A stretch of DNA of 64,000 nt. Origin: Geomonas silvestris. Lineage in GTDB: Bacteria; Desulfobacterota; Desulfuromonadia; Geobacterales; Geobacteraceae. Positions within the stretch are counted from its first letter, which is position 1. Each line of letters opens with the position of its first letter. Shown piece by piece: positions 31,028 to 39,742 of this stretch. The notes under the pieces are model-generated. The model had not been told where the DNA came from. It saw only the letters and a list, made by a program, of their open reading frames with translations, and ran no database searches. The position numbers were made by a program, and so were the translations under genes. The stretch covers positions 546,810 through 610,809 of the forward strand of contig NZ_BLXX01000002.1 of the NCBI RefSeq assembly GCF_014193515.1, in the 5' to 3' direction.

Positions 31028-31780
31028 ATGATTCGTAAAATCGTGCAGATCGACAAGGACAAGTGTGACGGCTGCGGCCTGTGTGTACCCTCCTGCGCCG
31101 AGGGGGCGATCAGGATCGTGAACGGCAAGGCCGAGATCGCCGCCGACAACCTGTGCGACGGGCTGGGCGCCTGCCTGGGCGAGTGCCCGCAGGACGCCAT
31201 CACCATCATCGAGCGCCACGCCGATGCCTTCGACGAGGACGCGGTGGAAAAGCACCTGGAGGCGAACGGTATCGTCCCCAAGGCCGACGGCCACGCCCAT
31301 CCGGCTCCGCACCATGGTCATGGTCATGGTGGCGGGTGTCCCGGTTCCCGGGCCATGAGCTTCGCCCCGACCTCTAAGCAGCAGGAGGAACCGGTCAGCA
31401 CGGCATCCCGGCAGAGCCAGCTCGCCCAGTGGCCGGTACAGCTGCACCTGGTCCCGGTCACGGCCCCCTATTTCCAGGGCGCGGATCTCCTCATCACCGC
31501 CGACTGCGTCCCCTTCGCCTACGCCGACTACCACCGCGACTTCCTGGCCGGCAAGGCTGTGGTAATCGGCTGCCCGAAGCTCGACGACAACAACGCCTAC
31601 GTCACCAAGCTGACCGAGCTGTTCCGGGTCTCCGACATCAAGAGCATCACCGTCTTGAAGATGGAGGTCCCCTGCTGCGGCGGGATCGCCATGGCGGCCC
31701 AGCGGGCCCTCGCCGACTGCGGCAAGGAAATCCCCTTCAAGGTGGTAACTGTCAGTATTCGCGGGGAAGTCGTCGGTTAA
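31028..31780 (+). CDS. Two-cluster ferredoxin-like iron-sulfur protein
   Basis: The 250-residue protein begins with a complete [4Fe-4S] motif (Cys13, 16, 19, 23 in CDGCGLCVPSC). A second, degenerate set follows, CDGLGACLGEC (Cys43, 49, 53), with only three cysteines. Next come a His-rich linker (HGHGHGGG), a CPGSR motif (Cys104) and a C-terminal domain with CPKLDD and VPCCGG. It matches '4Fe-4S ferredoxin' proteins often encoded near hybrid-cluster (hcp) genes, probably donating electrons or sensing redox. The ATG at 31028 has GGAGAGAGGA upstream; the longer frame was rejected. It sits between YgbA_NO and a peroxiredoxin. Confidence 0.82.
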   Translation: MIRKIVQIDKDKCDGCGLCVPSCAEGAIRIVNGKAEIAADNLCDGLGACLGECPQDAITIIERHADAFDEDAVEKHLEANGIVPKADGHAHPAPHHGHGHGGGCPGSRAMSFAPTSKQQEEPVSTASRQSQLAQWPVQLHLVPVTAPYFQGADLLITADCVPFAYADYHRDFLAGKAVVIGCPKLDDNNAYVTKLTELFRVSDIKSITVLKMEVPCCGGIAMAAQRALADCGKEIPFKVVTVSIRGEVVG

Positions 31781-31857
31781 CCGAGGGGCGTTGCGGATGC
31801 TTGAACGAGGCCGGCTGACGCGGTAAAGACAAATCGGATGCTTTTTATCTTTTTTGA

Positions 31858-31886
31858 TTGACAAGTGTCATAGCTGCTGGTACAGT
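31858..31886 (+). promoter_or_regulatory. Peroxiredoxin promoter with overlapping FNR/HcpR-like box
   Basis: TTGACA (31858-31863), 17 bp, TACAGT (31881-31886) form a good sigma-70 promoter. The -35 is embedded in TTGAC-AAGT-GTCAT (31858-31871), the same 9/10 palindrome as at 30580. Centred near -28 it would suit repression. A leader of about 40 nt ends in AAAAAGGAG before the ATG. Confidence 0.6.
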
Positions 31887-31931
31887 TTGCCACGTTAGCT
31901 ACCTCACACAGTTAAAAAGGAGACCGCACGC

Positions 31932-32531
31932 ATGAGTCTTACTACCTTGGTTACTCAGGAAGCTCCCGATTTCACCGCACAGGCAGTCCTTCCCGACAAC
32001 TCGTTTGCAGAAATTACTTTGTCGAAATACCGGGGCAAGTACGTCGTGCTGTTTTTCTACCCGCTCGACTTCACCTTTGTCTGCCCCTCTGAGATACTTG
32101 CCTTCAATAAAAGGGTTGCTGAGTTCAAGGAAAAGAACTGCGAAGTCATAGGCGTCTCCGTTGACTCGAAGTTCACGCACCTCGCCTGGAAAAACACCGC
32201 GGTTGATCAAGGCGGTATCGGGAACGTCCAGTATCCCCTGGTGGAAGACCTGACGAAGGACATCGCCCGGTCGTACGGGATCCTGCTTCCGGCAGGCGTG
32301 GCCTTGCGCGGCCTGTTCCTGATCGACACCAAAGGGGTGGTGCGCCACAGCATCATCAACGACCTGCCGCTGGGCCGCAGTGTCGGCGAGGCGCTGCGTA
32401 TGCTCGACGCGCTGCAGTTCGTCGAGACTCACGGTGGCGAAGTCTGCCCTGCCAACTGGCAGGAAGGCGCCGAGTCCATGAAGCCTACCAAGGAAGGTGT
32501 TTCGCAGTACCTCGCCAAGCACGGCAAATAG
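31932..32531 (+). CDS. Typical 2-Cys peroxiredoxin (AhpC/Prx1 type)
   Basis: Reduces H2O2, alkyl peroxides and peroxynitrite in the cytoplasm. The 199-residue protein has peroxidatic Cys51 in DFTFVCPSE and resolving Cys172 in GGEVCPANW, with the Thr48 and Arg residues expected around the active site, so it belongs to the Prx1/AhpC typical 2-Cys class. The C-terminal YLAKHGK tail lacks a clear YF motif, which suggests a robust rather than hyperoxidation-sensitive enzyme. It has its own promoter and terminator. No ahpF or thioredoxin reductase gene is adjacent; the reductant is unknown. Confidence 0.95.
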   Translation: MSLTTLVTQEAPDFTAQAVLPDNSFAEITLSKYRGKYVVLFFYPLDFTFVCPSEILAFNKRVAEFKEKNCEVIGVSVDSKFTHLAWKNTAVDQGGIGNVQYPLVEDLTKDIARSYGILLPAGVALRGLFLIDTKGVVRHSIINDLPLGRSVGEALRMLDALQFVETHGGEVCPANWQEGAESMKPTKEGVSQYLAKHGK

Positions 32532-32631
32532 TAACGTAACAGCGGCAAGGCGTGGCGTAACAGCAGCACGCAGCACCGGCAGAGAGCAGCAGTTTTCAGG
32601 CAGTACTTTCTTCTTCTCCTTGTAGCACGAC

Positions 32632-32671
32632 AAAAAACGGCGCGATCCTCATGGGTTGGCGCCGTTTTTTG
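32632..32671 (+). terminator. Rho-independent terminator of the peroxiredoxin gene
   Basis: aaaaaacggcgc pairs with gcgccgtttttt around a loop of about 15 nt, 100 bp after the stop. The A-tract on the left could also allow minus-strand termination. Confidence 0.85.
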
Positions 32672-32808
32672 TGGTGCGCCGCAACGCGGCGGAGCGCTCC
32701 GGCAGCGAAATTCCCCGCAATTCTGCCTGCTTGCCAAGGTCTGACAATTATGTTAAAAGAACCAAGGCTGGCTGCCCTGGCCGGCATCACAGGTGCTAAG
32801 GAGTGAAA

Positions 32809-33219
32809 ATGCGTACTAAAGTGACCATGTCGTCCTTGCTGTTACTCGTGCTTCTTGCCAGCGGCACCTGTTTCGCCCTTGAAGAGACCCAACCCGAGGC
32901 GGTGACCGAGAAGATGGCCTTCAAGTTGGTGCGCGGGGTGGCCAACGTGACAACCTCCGTCGTCGAGATCCCCAAACAGTCCTACCTGATGGTGCGCGAC
33001 CGCGGCAAGGTAGGCTACGTGGTCGGACCGCTCAAGGGGATGGGGATGGCGTTTTACCGTCTCTTCTCCGGTCTTACCGAAACCATCTTCTTCGCGGTTC
33101 CCCAGCCCGGTTACTACGACCCGATGATCGCCCCGGAGTTCGTCTGGCAGGGGTGGGAAGAAAAAAGGGTCGAGCCCCGGAAGGTAACAACCGACGTTGC
33201 AGAGAAAAAGGGAGAGTGA
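32809..33219 (+). CDS. TIGR04073 family exosortase-system-associated secreted protein, copy 1
   Basis: The 136-residue protein has a signal peptide (about 1-23) and the TIGR04073 core: KLVRGVANVTTSVVEIPKQ, GPLKGMGMAFYRL and PGYYDP. Some members are listed as exosortase-system-associated, but no exosortase or PEP-CTERM gene is seen here. The ATG at 32809 follows AAGGAG; an in-frame GTG at 32803 lies within that site. It is 1 bp apart from a paralogue, so the two are surely co-transcribed. A Glu/Lys-rich C-terminal tail (about 115-136) is unique to this copy. Confidence 0.8.
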   Translation: MRTKVTMSSLLLLVLLASGTCFALEETQPEAVTEKMAFKLVRGVANVTTSVVEIPKQSYLMVRDRGKVGYVVGPLKGMGMAFYRLFSGLTETIFFAVPQPGYYDPMIAPEFVWQGWEEKRVEPRKVTTDVAEKKGE

Positions 33220-33220
33220 T

Positions 33221-33601
33221 ATGCGCACCACACGCGCGGCACGCCTGGCCGTTCTGCTCATAGCGCTGTTGTTCGCGGCGTCCGGGCCGGCGCTGGCTGG
33301 CGGTCTCGACAAAACCCTGGAGGACGCCTCGCCCCAGCAGGTGGTGGACGGTATGGCCAACAAACTGGTGCGCGGGGTGGCCAACATCGCCACCGGCTGG
33401 CTCGAGATCCCCAAGCAGATCTACATCACCTGGAAGGAAGAGGGGGCCGCCAAGGGGCTCACGGTCGGTCCCGTTAAGGGGATCGGCATGACCCTGGTGC
33501 GCACCGGCGCCGGGGTCGGCGAGACGCTCACCTTCCCGGTCTCCTATCCCGGTTTTTACGACCCGTTCTTCGATCCTGCCTACGTGTGGCAAAAGGAGTA
33601 A
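33221..33601 (+). CDS. TIGR04073 family secreted protein, copy 2
   Basis: The 126-residue paralogue of the preceding gene has a signal peptide (about 1-25, cleaved near ALAGG) and the same three blocks: KLVRGVANIATGWLEIPKQ, GPVKGIGMTLVRT and PGFYDPFFDP. The ATG at 33221 starts one base after the stop of copy 1, with GGGAGAG upstream inside that gene; the frame extension to 33197 is rejected. Tandem placement suggests duplication and perhaps a heteromeric envelope assembly. Function unknown. Confidence 0.8.
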   Translation: MRTTRAARLAVLLIALLFAASGPALAGGLDKTLEDASPQQVVDGMANKLVRGVANIATGWLEIPKQIYITWKEEGAAKGLTVGPVKGIGMTLVRTGAGVGETLTFPVSYPGFYDPFFDPAYVWQKE

Positions 33602-33620
33602 CGGCGCACCGCGAAGCTGA

Positions 33621-33656
33621 AAAGGCCGGTCCCCTCGTGGGGCCGGCCTTTTTTTT
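33621..33656 (+). terminator. Rho-independent terminator after the TIGR04073 pair
   Basis: The aaaggccgg-cccc / gggg-ccggccttt hairpin with a TCGT loop is followed by T8, 20 bp after the stop. Confidence 0.9.
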
Positions 33657-33677
33657 GCGCACGCGGTGTGCGGACAA

Positions 33678-33712
33678 CAAAAAAGGCCGCATCTTGCGAT
33701 GCGGCCTTTTTT
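33678..33712. terminator. Bidirectional terminator
   Basis: aaaaaaggccgcatc pairs perfectly with gatgcggcctttttt around TTGC. A- and T-tracts flank it, so it stops both the TIGR04073 transcript and the convergent Lys/Ala-rich gene, 19 bp from that gene's stop. Confidence 0.9.
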
Positions 33713-33730
33713 ACTACCTGAAAGGAAGAA

Positions 33731-33967
33731 TTACTTCGCAGCCGGAGCAGCTTCTTCTTTCTTCTCTTCTTTCTTAGCAGCGTCTTTCTTAGCGGCTTTC
33801 TTAGCTTTCTTTGCTTTCTTAGCTTTCTTAACCGGAGCTTTCTCTTCTTTCTTCTCAGCAGCCGGAGCGGCAGCCGGAGCAGCCGGGGTAGCGTCAGCAG
33901 CGAAAACAACGCCAGCGAAAGCAACAGCAACGAGAGCAGCAACTACGGAGGACAGAACTTTTTTCAT
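33731..33967 (-). CDS. Exported Lys/Ala/Glu/Pro-rich low-complexity protein (78 aa)
   Basis: The 78-residue protein has a clear signal peptide (MKKVLSSVVAALVAVAFAGVVFA). The mature chain of about 55 residues is almost only Lys, Ala, Glu and Pro, with repeated KKAKKAKKA and KKEEKKEE blocks that recall histone H1 tails. The start follows AAGGAG. Such small secreted basic proteins are frequent in Geobacter-type genomes but unnamed. Possible roles are binding extracellular DNA, polysaccharide or surface charge control. Real expression is supported by the ribosome site, signal peptide and dedicated terminator. Confidence 0.7.
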   Translation of the reverse strand: MKKVLSSVVAALVAVAFAGVVFAADATPAAPAAAPAAEKKEEKAPVKKAKKAKKAKKAAKKDAAKKEEKKEEAAPAAK

Positions 33968-34186
33968 GGTGTAGCTCCTTGTAAAGTGATAGATGTCTGA
34001 CCAATTAGCGAAGAGCGTGCCACTTTCTCATTGGAAACGTAAATCTTGCAGAAACGGCAAGATACGGAACAAGCCGTGCTGCGGCACCGGTAAGCAATCG
34101 TCAGGATCCACCCCATATGCTCCACGGGGTGCCGCAAATGGGGTATCCTGTAGGGCTGTTCCGGGCGGCGCTGCAAGGATAATACC

Positions 34187-34216
34187 TTGCCAGTAACGAG
34201 GTAGATTTGCTACTAT
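34187..34216 (+). promoter_or_regulatory. Candidate promoter of the radical-SAM/rng block
   Basis: TTGCCA (34187-34192), 18 bp, TACTAT (34211-34216), about 38 bp before the TTG start at 34254. The rest of the divergent gap 33968-34186 shows no gene. Confidence 0.5.
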
Positions 34217-34253
34217 GTCCGGTCACAGCTTTAACGGCTAATCTGGGGGATTT

Positions 34254-36761
34254 TTGCGCAATAACAGTCTTTTGTCGGTCGAAAAGCCCGCCCGTTACCT
34301 GGGCGGTGAGATGGGTACCACTATCGGCAGGGAAACTGGGCTCTCGTTCGTGCTCGCGTTTCCTGACGTTTATGAAGTAGGGATGAGCCACCTGGGGCTG
34401 CAGGTGCTCTACGGTGTACTGAAGGGGGTCCCCTGGATCACGCCGGAGCGGGTCTACGCCCCTTGGCCGGACCGGGAGGAGCAGCTGCGCCAGGAGGGGA
34501 TAACGCTCGCCACCCTGGAGAACGGCACACCGCTCAAAGAGGCCGACATCCTCGGTTTCACGCTGCAGTACGAGCTCTCCTATACCAACATCCTGAACAT
34601 GCTGGAGCTCTCCGGCATTCCCCTCCTGGCCGAGGAACGCCCGGCCGGCTACCCGCTGGTCATCGCCGGCGGCCCCTGCGCCTACAACCCGGAGCCGCTC
34701 GCCGAGTTCTTCGACGCCTTCCTGATCGGCGACGGCGAGGAGGCGGCGCTCGAGATCGCCGCCTGCGTGAGCGCCTGGAAGGAAGAGGGACTCGACAAGG
34801 GGGTGCTGTTGGAGCGCCTCGCCAAGATTGAGGGGGTCTACGTCCCGAGCTTTTTCACGGTGGAGTACGACCACGTCGGGCGGGTGAGCGCCATCGTGCC
34901 GCTCAAGCCGGAGTACGCCACGATCAGGCGCCGCTTCGTCGCCGACCTGGAGAAGGCCCACTACCCGACGGCTCCGGTGGTCCCCTTCTTAAAGACGGTA
35001 CACGACCGGGTCAGCGTCGAGATCTCGCGCGGCTGCACCCGCGGCTGCCGCTTCTGCCAGGCGGGGTACATCTACCGTCCGGTGCGCGAGCGCAGCCCCG
35101 AGCGGGTGCTCGAGCTGGTCGAGGAGACTTTCCGCAACACAGGCTACGACGAGGTGTCGCTGCTCTCCCTCTCCACCGGCGACTACGGCTGCCTCACCCC
35201 GCTCATCAAGGGGCTCATGGACCGCTACGCCGCGCAGAAAAAAGCGGTATCGCTCCCCTCCATGCGGGTCGGGAGCCTCTCCCCCGAGATGGCGGAAGAG
35301 GTGCGCCGGGTGAGAAAGACCGGCTTCACCCTGGCCCCCGAGGCGGGGAGCGAGCGCCTGAGGCGGGTGATCAACAAGGGGATCACCGAGGCGGCGCTTC
35401 TGGACAACGCCCGTGCCGTCTTCGGCGCCGGCTGGCGGGTGATCAAGCTCTACTACATGATCGGCCTTCCCACCGAGACCATGGACGACGTCCAGGGGAT
35501 CGTGGAGCTTTCCCGCGAGGTGAAGCGCCAGGGGAAGTTCGCCGGCACCGGCGGCGACGTCAACGTTTCGGTATCGAGCTTCGTCCCCAAGCCGCACACC
35601 CCCTTTCAGTGGGAGCCGCAGATCTCCGAGGCCGAGATCGTCGAGAAGCAGCACTACCTCAAGGACGAACTCAGGAAAAAGAAGCTGATCCTCAAGTGGC
35701 AGGACGCCTCGCTCTCCATGCTCGAAGGGGTCTTTGCGCGTGGCGACCGCCGGCTCTCCCGGCTCCTTATCGAGGCGCACCGACTCGGGTGTCGCTTCGA
35801 CGGCTGGTGGGAGCACTACGACAAGCACAAGTGGAGCGAGGCCTTCCTGAAGGTCGGGCTCGATCCGCGCTTCTACCACCGGCGCCGGGAACTGGACGAG
35901 GTGCTCCCCTGGGACCACATCGACTGCGGCGTGACCCGCGACTACCTCATGAAGGAGTGCCAGGCGGCGCTCGTGGAGGCGGCCACCCCGGACTGCCGCG
36001 GCGCGGCCTGCACCGGTTGCGGCGTCTGCGACTTCAAGGAGCTGAAGCTGAGGCTCAATCCCGCGGTCCCCTTCGAGACCTACGCGGTTCCCTGCGAGGA
36101 GGCTCCCTTCAGCGAAGATGCCAACCGCATCCGGGTGCGCTTCGAGAAGGTGGGGCGCATGCGCTACTTAAGCCACCTGGAGCAACAGACCCTCTTCATC
36201 CGGGCCGTGGGGCGCGCGGGGATCCCGATCCGCTACTCGCAGGGGTTCCATCCGCACCCGAAGTTCTCGTTTGCCACCGCGCTTTCGGTGGGGGTCGAAT
36301 CGTACGCCGAGTACATGGACTTCGAGGTGGAGGCCGGCTACCGCGCCCAGACCCTGAAGGACGCGCTGAACGGCACGCTCCCCGAGGGGATCCGGGTGCT
36401 CGAGGTGCAGGACATTCCGCTGCGGGCGCCGTCCTTGTCGGTGATCATGGAGCGGGTGCGCTACCGGGTCACCCTCCCGGCGCACCTGGCCGCGGGGCTC
36501 GACCAGCTGGTCGGGCGCTTCCTGGCTCTCGAGTCGGCGCCCTTGAGGCGCGAGAAGAAGGGGAAGGTCGTCGAATTCGACCTGCGCCACGAGCTCTTCG
36601 ATCTAAAGGCCGAGGGTGCGGCGCTCGAGATGGTGGTGGGGCGCGGCAAACCCGCGGAGTACGCCGCTGCCATCCTGGGGGTGCCGGTCGAGGAGCTGCG
36701 CGAGGCGCGGCTGGAGAAGCTGGAAGTGCTCTTCTCCGAGAACGCGATTCAGGCCCAGTAG
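34254..36761 (+). CDS. B12-binding-type radical SAM protein (TIGR03960) fused to TIGR03936/DUF2344 domain
   Basis: The 835-residue protein joins a B12-binding-like N-terminus and a radical SAM core to a C-terminal DUF2344 domain (from about 615, RVRFEKVGRMRYLSHLEQQ). The SAM-cluster motif is CTRGCRFC (Cys261, 265, 268). A second set, Cys581, 586, 589 and 592, may hold another Fe-S cluster or zinc. The two halves are separate proteins in many bacteria, usually beside RNase G/E and L21, as here. This points to RNA or ribosome maturation, but no reaction is established. The start is probably TTG after GGGGGA, with short spacing; no better start fits. Confidence 0.88.
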   Translation: MRNNSLLSVEKPARYLGGEMGTTIGRETGLSFVLAFPDVYEVGMSHLGLQVLYGVLKGVPWITPERVYAPWPDREEQLRQEGITLATLENGTPLKEADILGFTLQYELSYTNILNMLELSGIPLLAEERPAGYPLVIAGGPCAYNPEPLAEFFDAFLIGDGEEAALEIAACVSAWKEEGLDKGVLLERLAKIEGVYVPSFFTVEYDHVGRVSAIVPLKPEYATIRRRFVADLEKAHYPTAPVVPFLKTVHDRVSVEISRGCTRGCRFCQAGYIYRPVRERSPERVLELVEETFRNTGYDEVSLLSLSTGDYGCLTPLIKGLMDRYAAQKKAVSLPSMRVGSLSPEMAEEVRRVRKTGFTLAPEAGSERLRRVINKGITEAALLDNARAVFGAGWRVIKLYYMIGLPTETMDDVQGIVELSREVKRQGKFAGTGGDVNVSVSSFVPKPHTPFQWEPQISEAEIVEKQHYLKDELRKKKLILKWQDASLSMLEGVFARGDRRLSRLLIEAHRLGCRFDGWWEHYDKHKWSEAFLKVGLDPRFYHRRRELDEVLPWDHIDCGVTRDYLMKECQAALVEAATPDCRGAACTGCGVCDFKELKLRLNPAVPFETYAVPCEEAPFSEDANRIRVRFEKVGRMRYLSHLEQQTLFIRAVGRAGIPIRYSQGFHPHPKFSFATALSVGVESYAEYMDFEVEAGYRAQTLKDALNGTLPEGIRVLEVQDIPLRAPSLSVIMERVRYRVTLPAHLAAGLDQLVGRFLALESAPLRREKKGKVVEFDLRHELFDLKAEGAALEMVVGRGKPAEYAAAILGVPVEELREARLEKLEVLFSENAIQAQ

Positions 36762-36840
36762 GGCCCCAGCGCCGGCCGGGCTCCGACCAGACAGTTCGTT
36801 TTTAAGTTTTTCAATTTCATATAGGTAACGAGGGGTTAGT

Positions 36841-38331
36841 ATGGGTAACGAGCTGGTGATCAACACCACGTCCCACGAGACCCGCATCGCGCTCATCGAG
36901 AACGGCACCATAGCCGAGCTCTACGTCGAGCGCAGCCGCGTCAAGGGGATCATCGGGAACATCTACAAAGGGAAGGTGGTGCGCGTGCTGCCGGGGATGC
37001 AGGCCGCCTTCGTGGACATCGGGCTTGAGAAGGCCGCCTTTCTCTACGTGGCCGACGTCTTCGACTCGATGGAGGAGTACGACACCTTCATCGACCCGGA
37101 GTCCGGCGAGGAGCCGGTGCCGCACCCGCTGCACCCGATCGAAGAGCTGCTCCAGGAGGGGCAGGAGCTCTTGGTGCAGATCTCCAAGGAGCCAATCGGC
37201 ACCAAGGGGGCCCGCATCACGGCGCACATCTCGCTCCCCGGGCGCCACCTGGTCTACATGCCGACCGTGGACCACGTCGGCATCTCGCGGCGCATCGAGG
37301 ACGAAGCCGAGCGCGAGCGCCTGAAGGAGATCGTCGACCGGATCAAGCCGGCGGGGGGCGGTTTCATCGTGCGCACGGTATCGGAGGGGAAGAGCGAGGA
37401 GGACCTGATCGCCGACCTCAACTACCTCACCAAGCTCTGGGACGAGGTGGCCAAGAAGAAGGACAAGATCGGTGCGCCCAGCCTGATCCACTCCGACCTC
37501 GACGTGACCCAGAAGGTGGTGCGCGACATCCTGACCGAGTCGGTGGAGCGCATCGTGGTTGACTCGAAGCCCGAGCACGACAAGATCGTCCAGTTCATCA
37601 CCACCTTCATGCCCAAGATGAAGTACTCCATCGAGCTCTACGACGAGGAGGAACCGATCTTCGACCACTTCGGGCTCGAGGTGGAGATCAGCCGGGCGCT
37701 CGGGCGCAAGGTCTGGCTCAAAAGCGGCGGCTACATCATCATCGAGCAGACCGAGGCGCTCACCGCCATCGACGTGAACACCGGGCGCTACGTGGGGAAG
37801 CACAACCTCGAGGATACCATCCTAAAGACCAACCTCGAGGCGGTGAAGGAGATCGCCTACCAGCTTCGCCTCAGGAACCTGGGCGGGATCATCATCATCG
37901 ACTTCATCGACATGGAGAAGGAGGTGAACCGGGAGAAGGTCTACGGCGCGCTCGAGGAGGCCTTGAAGAGCGACAAGTCGAAGACCAACATCCTGAAGAT
38001 CTCCGAGCTGGGGCTCGTCGAGATGACCCGGAAAAGGGTGCGCGAGAGCCTCGGGCGCATGATGTGCGAGCCCTGCCCCTACTGCGAGGGGAGGGGGTAT
38101 GTGAAGTCCAAGATCTCGGTCTGCCACGAGATCTTCCGCGAACTACGCCGCGAGATGCTCGACATCAGGGGTACCAAGGTGATGCTCACCGTGCACCCGG
38201 CGGTGGCCGACCTCCTCTACGACGAGGAGCGCCGCGGGCTCGAGGAACTGGAGAAGAACTTCAAGAAGCGCATCACGGTGCGCGCCAAGCCCGGCTTTCA
38301 CCAGGAGCAGTTCGAGGTGGCCGTCAGCTAG
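36841..38331 (+). CDS. rng: Ribonuclease G/E family endoribonuclease
   Basis: Cuts single-stranded A/U-rich RNA, matures 16S rRNA and turns over mRNA. The 496-residue length fits RNase G or the short RNase E catalytic core without a degradosome scaffold. Visible are the S1-like N-terminal fold (VKGIIGNIYKGKV), the catalytic DNase-I-like motifs AIDVNTGRY and IIIDFIDM, and the zinc-link CEPCPYCEG. The start has GAGGGG upstream. It lies 79 bp after the radical-SAM gene and before purT. Confidence 0.95.
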   Translation: MGNELVINTTSHETRIALIENGTIAELYVERSRVKGIIGNIYKGKVVRVLPGMQAAFVDIGLEKAAFLYVADVFDSMEEYDTFIDPESGEEPVPHPLHPIEELLQEGQELLVQISKEPIGTKGARITAHISLPGRHLVYMPTVDHVGISRRIEDEAERERLKEIVDRIKPAGGGFIVRTVSEGKSEEDLIADLNYLTKLWDEVAKKKDKIGAPSLIHSDLDVTQKVVRDILTESVERIVVDSKPEHDKIVQFITTFMPKMKYSIELYDEEEPIFDHFGLEVEISRALGRKVWLKSGGYIIIEQTEALTAIDVNTGRYVGKHNLEDTILKTNLEAVKEIAYQLRLRNLGGIIIIDFIDMEKEVNREKVYGALEEALKSDKSKTNILKISELGLVEMTRKRVRESLGRMMCEPCPYCEGRGYVKSKISVCHEIFRELRREMLDIRGTKVMLTVHPAVADLLYDEERRGLEELEKNFKKRITVRAKPGFHQEQFEVAVS

Positions 38332-38409
38332 GTTTTGGTAGTGCTGAGACCGATCGGTCCGATCCCTCTGATCGTTCGGATGAAAATAAACTGCACCGGA
38401 GAAAAAACG

Positions 38410-39591
38410 ATGATTGGCACCCCGTTGAAACAAGGCGCGACGAAGATCATGCTGCTCGGCTCGGGAGAGCTTGGCAAGGAAGTGGTAATCGAGGCCCAGA
38501 GGCTGGGGGTCGAGGTGGTGGCGGTGGACCGCTACGACAACGCCCCGGCGATGCAGGTGGCGCACCGCAGCCACGTGATCGACATGCTGAACCGCGAGGA
38601 GCTGGACCGCGTCGTGCGCCTGGAGAAGCCGGACTACCTGGTCCCCGAGATCGAGGCGATCAACACCGAGTTCCTCCTGGAGCTGGAAGCCGACGGCTTC
38701 AACGTGATCCCGACCGCCCGGGCCACCAACCTCACCATGAACCGGGAAGGGATCCGCCGGCTGGCCGCCGAGGAGCTGGGGCTCCCCACCGCGGCGTACC
38801 GTTTTGCGAGCAGCCTCGAGGAGTACCGCGAGGCGGTGGCGGCGATCGGGCTCCCCTGCGTGGTGAAGCCGATCATGAGCTCGTCGGGCAAGGGACAGAG
38901 CGTCCTGCGCCAGGAGGCCGACCTGGAGCGCTCCTTCAACTACGCCATGGAAGGGGCGCGCGGCGCCTCGGACCGGGTCATCGTCGAGGAGTTCATCCCT
39001 TTTGACTACGAGATCACCCTTCTTACCGTGCGCAGCGTCACCGGTACGAGCTTCTGCCCCCCCATCGGGCACCGCCAGATCGACGGCGACTACCACGAAT
39101 CGTGGCAGCCGATGGCGATGGCGCCGGCGGTCCTGGCCGAGGCGCGCCGCCAAGCCGAAGCGGTGACCGGTGCCCTGGGCGGGCGCGGCCTCTTCGGGGT
39201 CGAGTTCTTCATCAAGGGGGACAAGGTCTGGTTCTCCGAGGTCTCGCCCCGGCCGCACGACACCGGCATGGTGACCCTCATCTCGCAGAACCTCTCCGAG
39301 TTCGAGCTGCACGTGCGCGCCATCCTGGGACTGCCGGTCCCCGAGGCCGAAAACGTGGCGCCGGCCGCGTCCCACGTGATCCTCGCCGAGGAGCAGGCGG
39401 CGGAGGTGGCCTTCGAGGGGGCGGCCCAGGCGCTCACCGTGCCGGGGACCAAGCTGCGCCTCTTCGGCAAGCCTGACGCCCGCCGCAACCGCCGCATGGG
39501 TGTCGTGGTGGCGTTTGGCGCCGACACCGACGAGGCGCGCAGCAAGGCCGAGCAGGCGGCCCACCAGGTGAAGATCAACAAGCTGAGCTAG
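38410..39591 (+). CDS. purT: Formate-dependent GAR transformylase PurT
   Basis: PurT makes formyl-glycinamide ribonucleotide from GAR, formate and ATP in purine synthesis. The 393-residue length matches the family (about 392). It has the ATP-grasp layout: [17 protein letters not shown] at the N-terminus, [15 protein letters not shown] in the nucleotide loop and [14 protein letters not shown] near the metal site. The ATG at 38410 follows GGAG by 8 bp and matches the usual start ([16 protein letters not shown]); the upstream extension is rejected. Use of formate instead of formyl-folate fits an anaerobe with abundant formate. Confidence 0.95.
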   Translation: MIGTPLKQGATKIMLLGSGELGKEVVIEAQRLGVEVVAVDRYDNAPAMQVAHRSHVIDMLNREELDRVVRLEKPDYLVPEIEAINTEFLLELEADGFNVIPTARATNLTMNREGIRRLAAEELGLPTAAYRFASSLEEYREAVAAIGLPCVVKPIMSSSGKGQSVLRQEADLERSFNYAMEGARGASDRVIVEEFIPFDYEITLLTVRSVTGTSFCPPIGHRQIDGDYHESWQPMAMAPAVLAEARRQAEAVTGALGGRGLFGVEFFIKGDKVWFSEVSPRPHDTGMVTLISQNLSEFELHVRAILGLPVPEAENVAPAASHVILAEEQAAEVAFEGAAQALTVPGTKLRLFGKPDARRNRRMGVVVAFGADTDEARSKAEQAAHQVKINKLS

Positions 39592-39618
39592 ACGGATCGG
39601 ATGAAAAGGGTTCTCCAG

Positions 39619-39648
39619 GTCCCTTCTCCCCTTGGGGGAGAGGGGACT
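39619..39648. repeat. REP-like palindromic repeat (GGGGGAGAGGGGACT type)
   Basis: An imperfect palindrome of C4/G5 tracts in the purT-Rieske gap. Its core GGGGGAGAGGGGACT (39634-39648) recurs exactly at 52592-52606 in the nuoG-nuoF gap, so it belongs to a dispersed repeat family. Confidence 0.6.
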
Positions 39649-39742
39649 CCCGGTTCAACGGTTTCGAAGAGGTCCCAGATGAACTTTCTGAATGCAATGG
39701 CTTTGGAGGAGCGCTCCGAAGCCTTCAGCCAAGGAGGAAACC

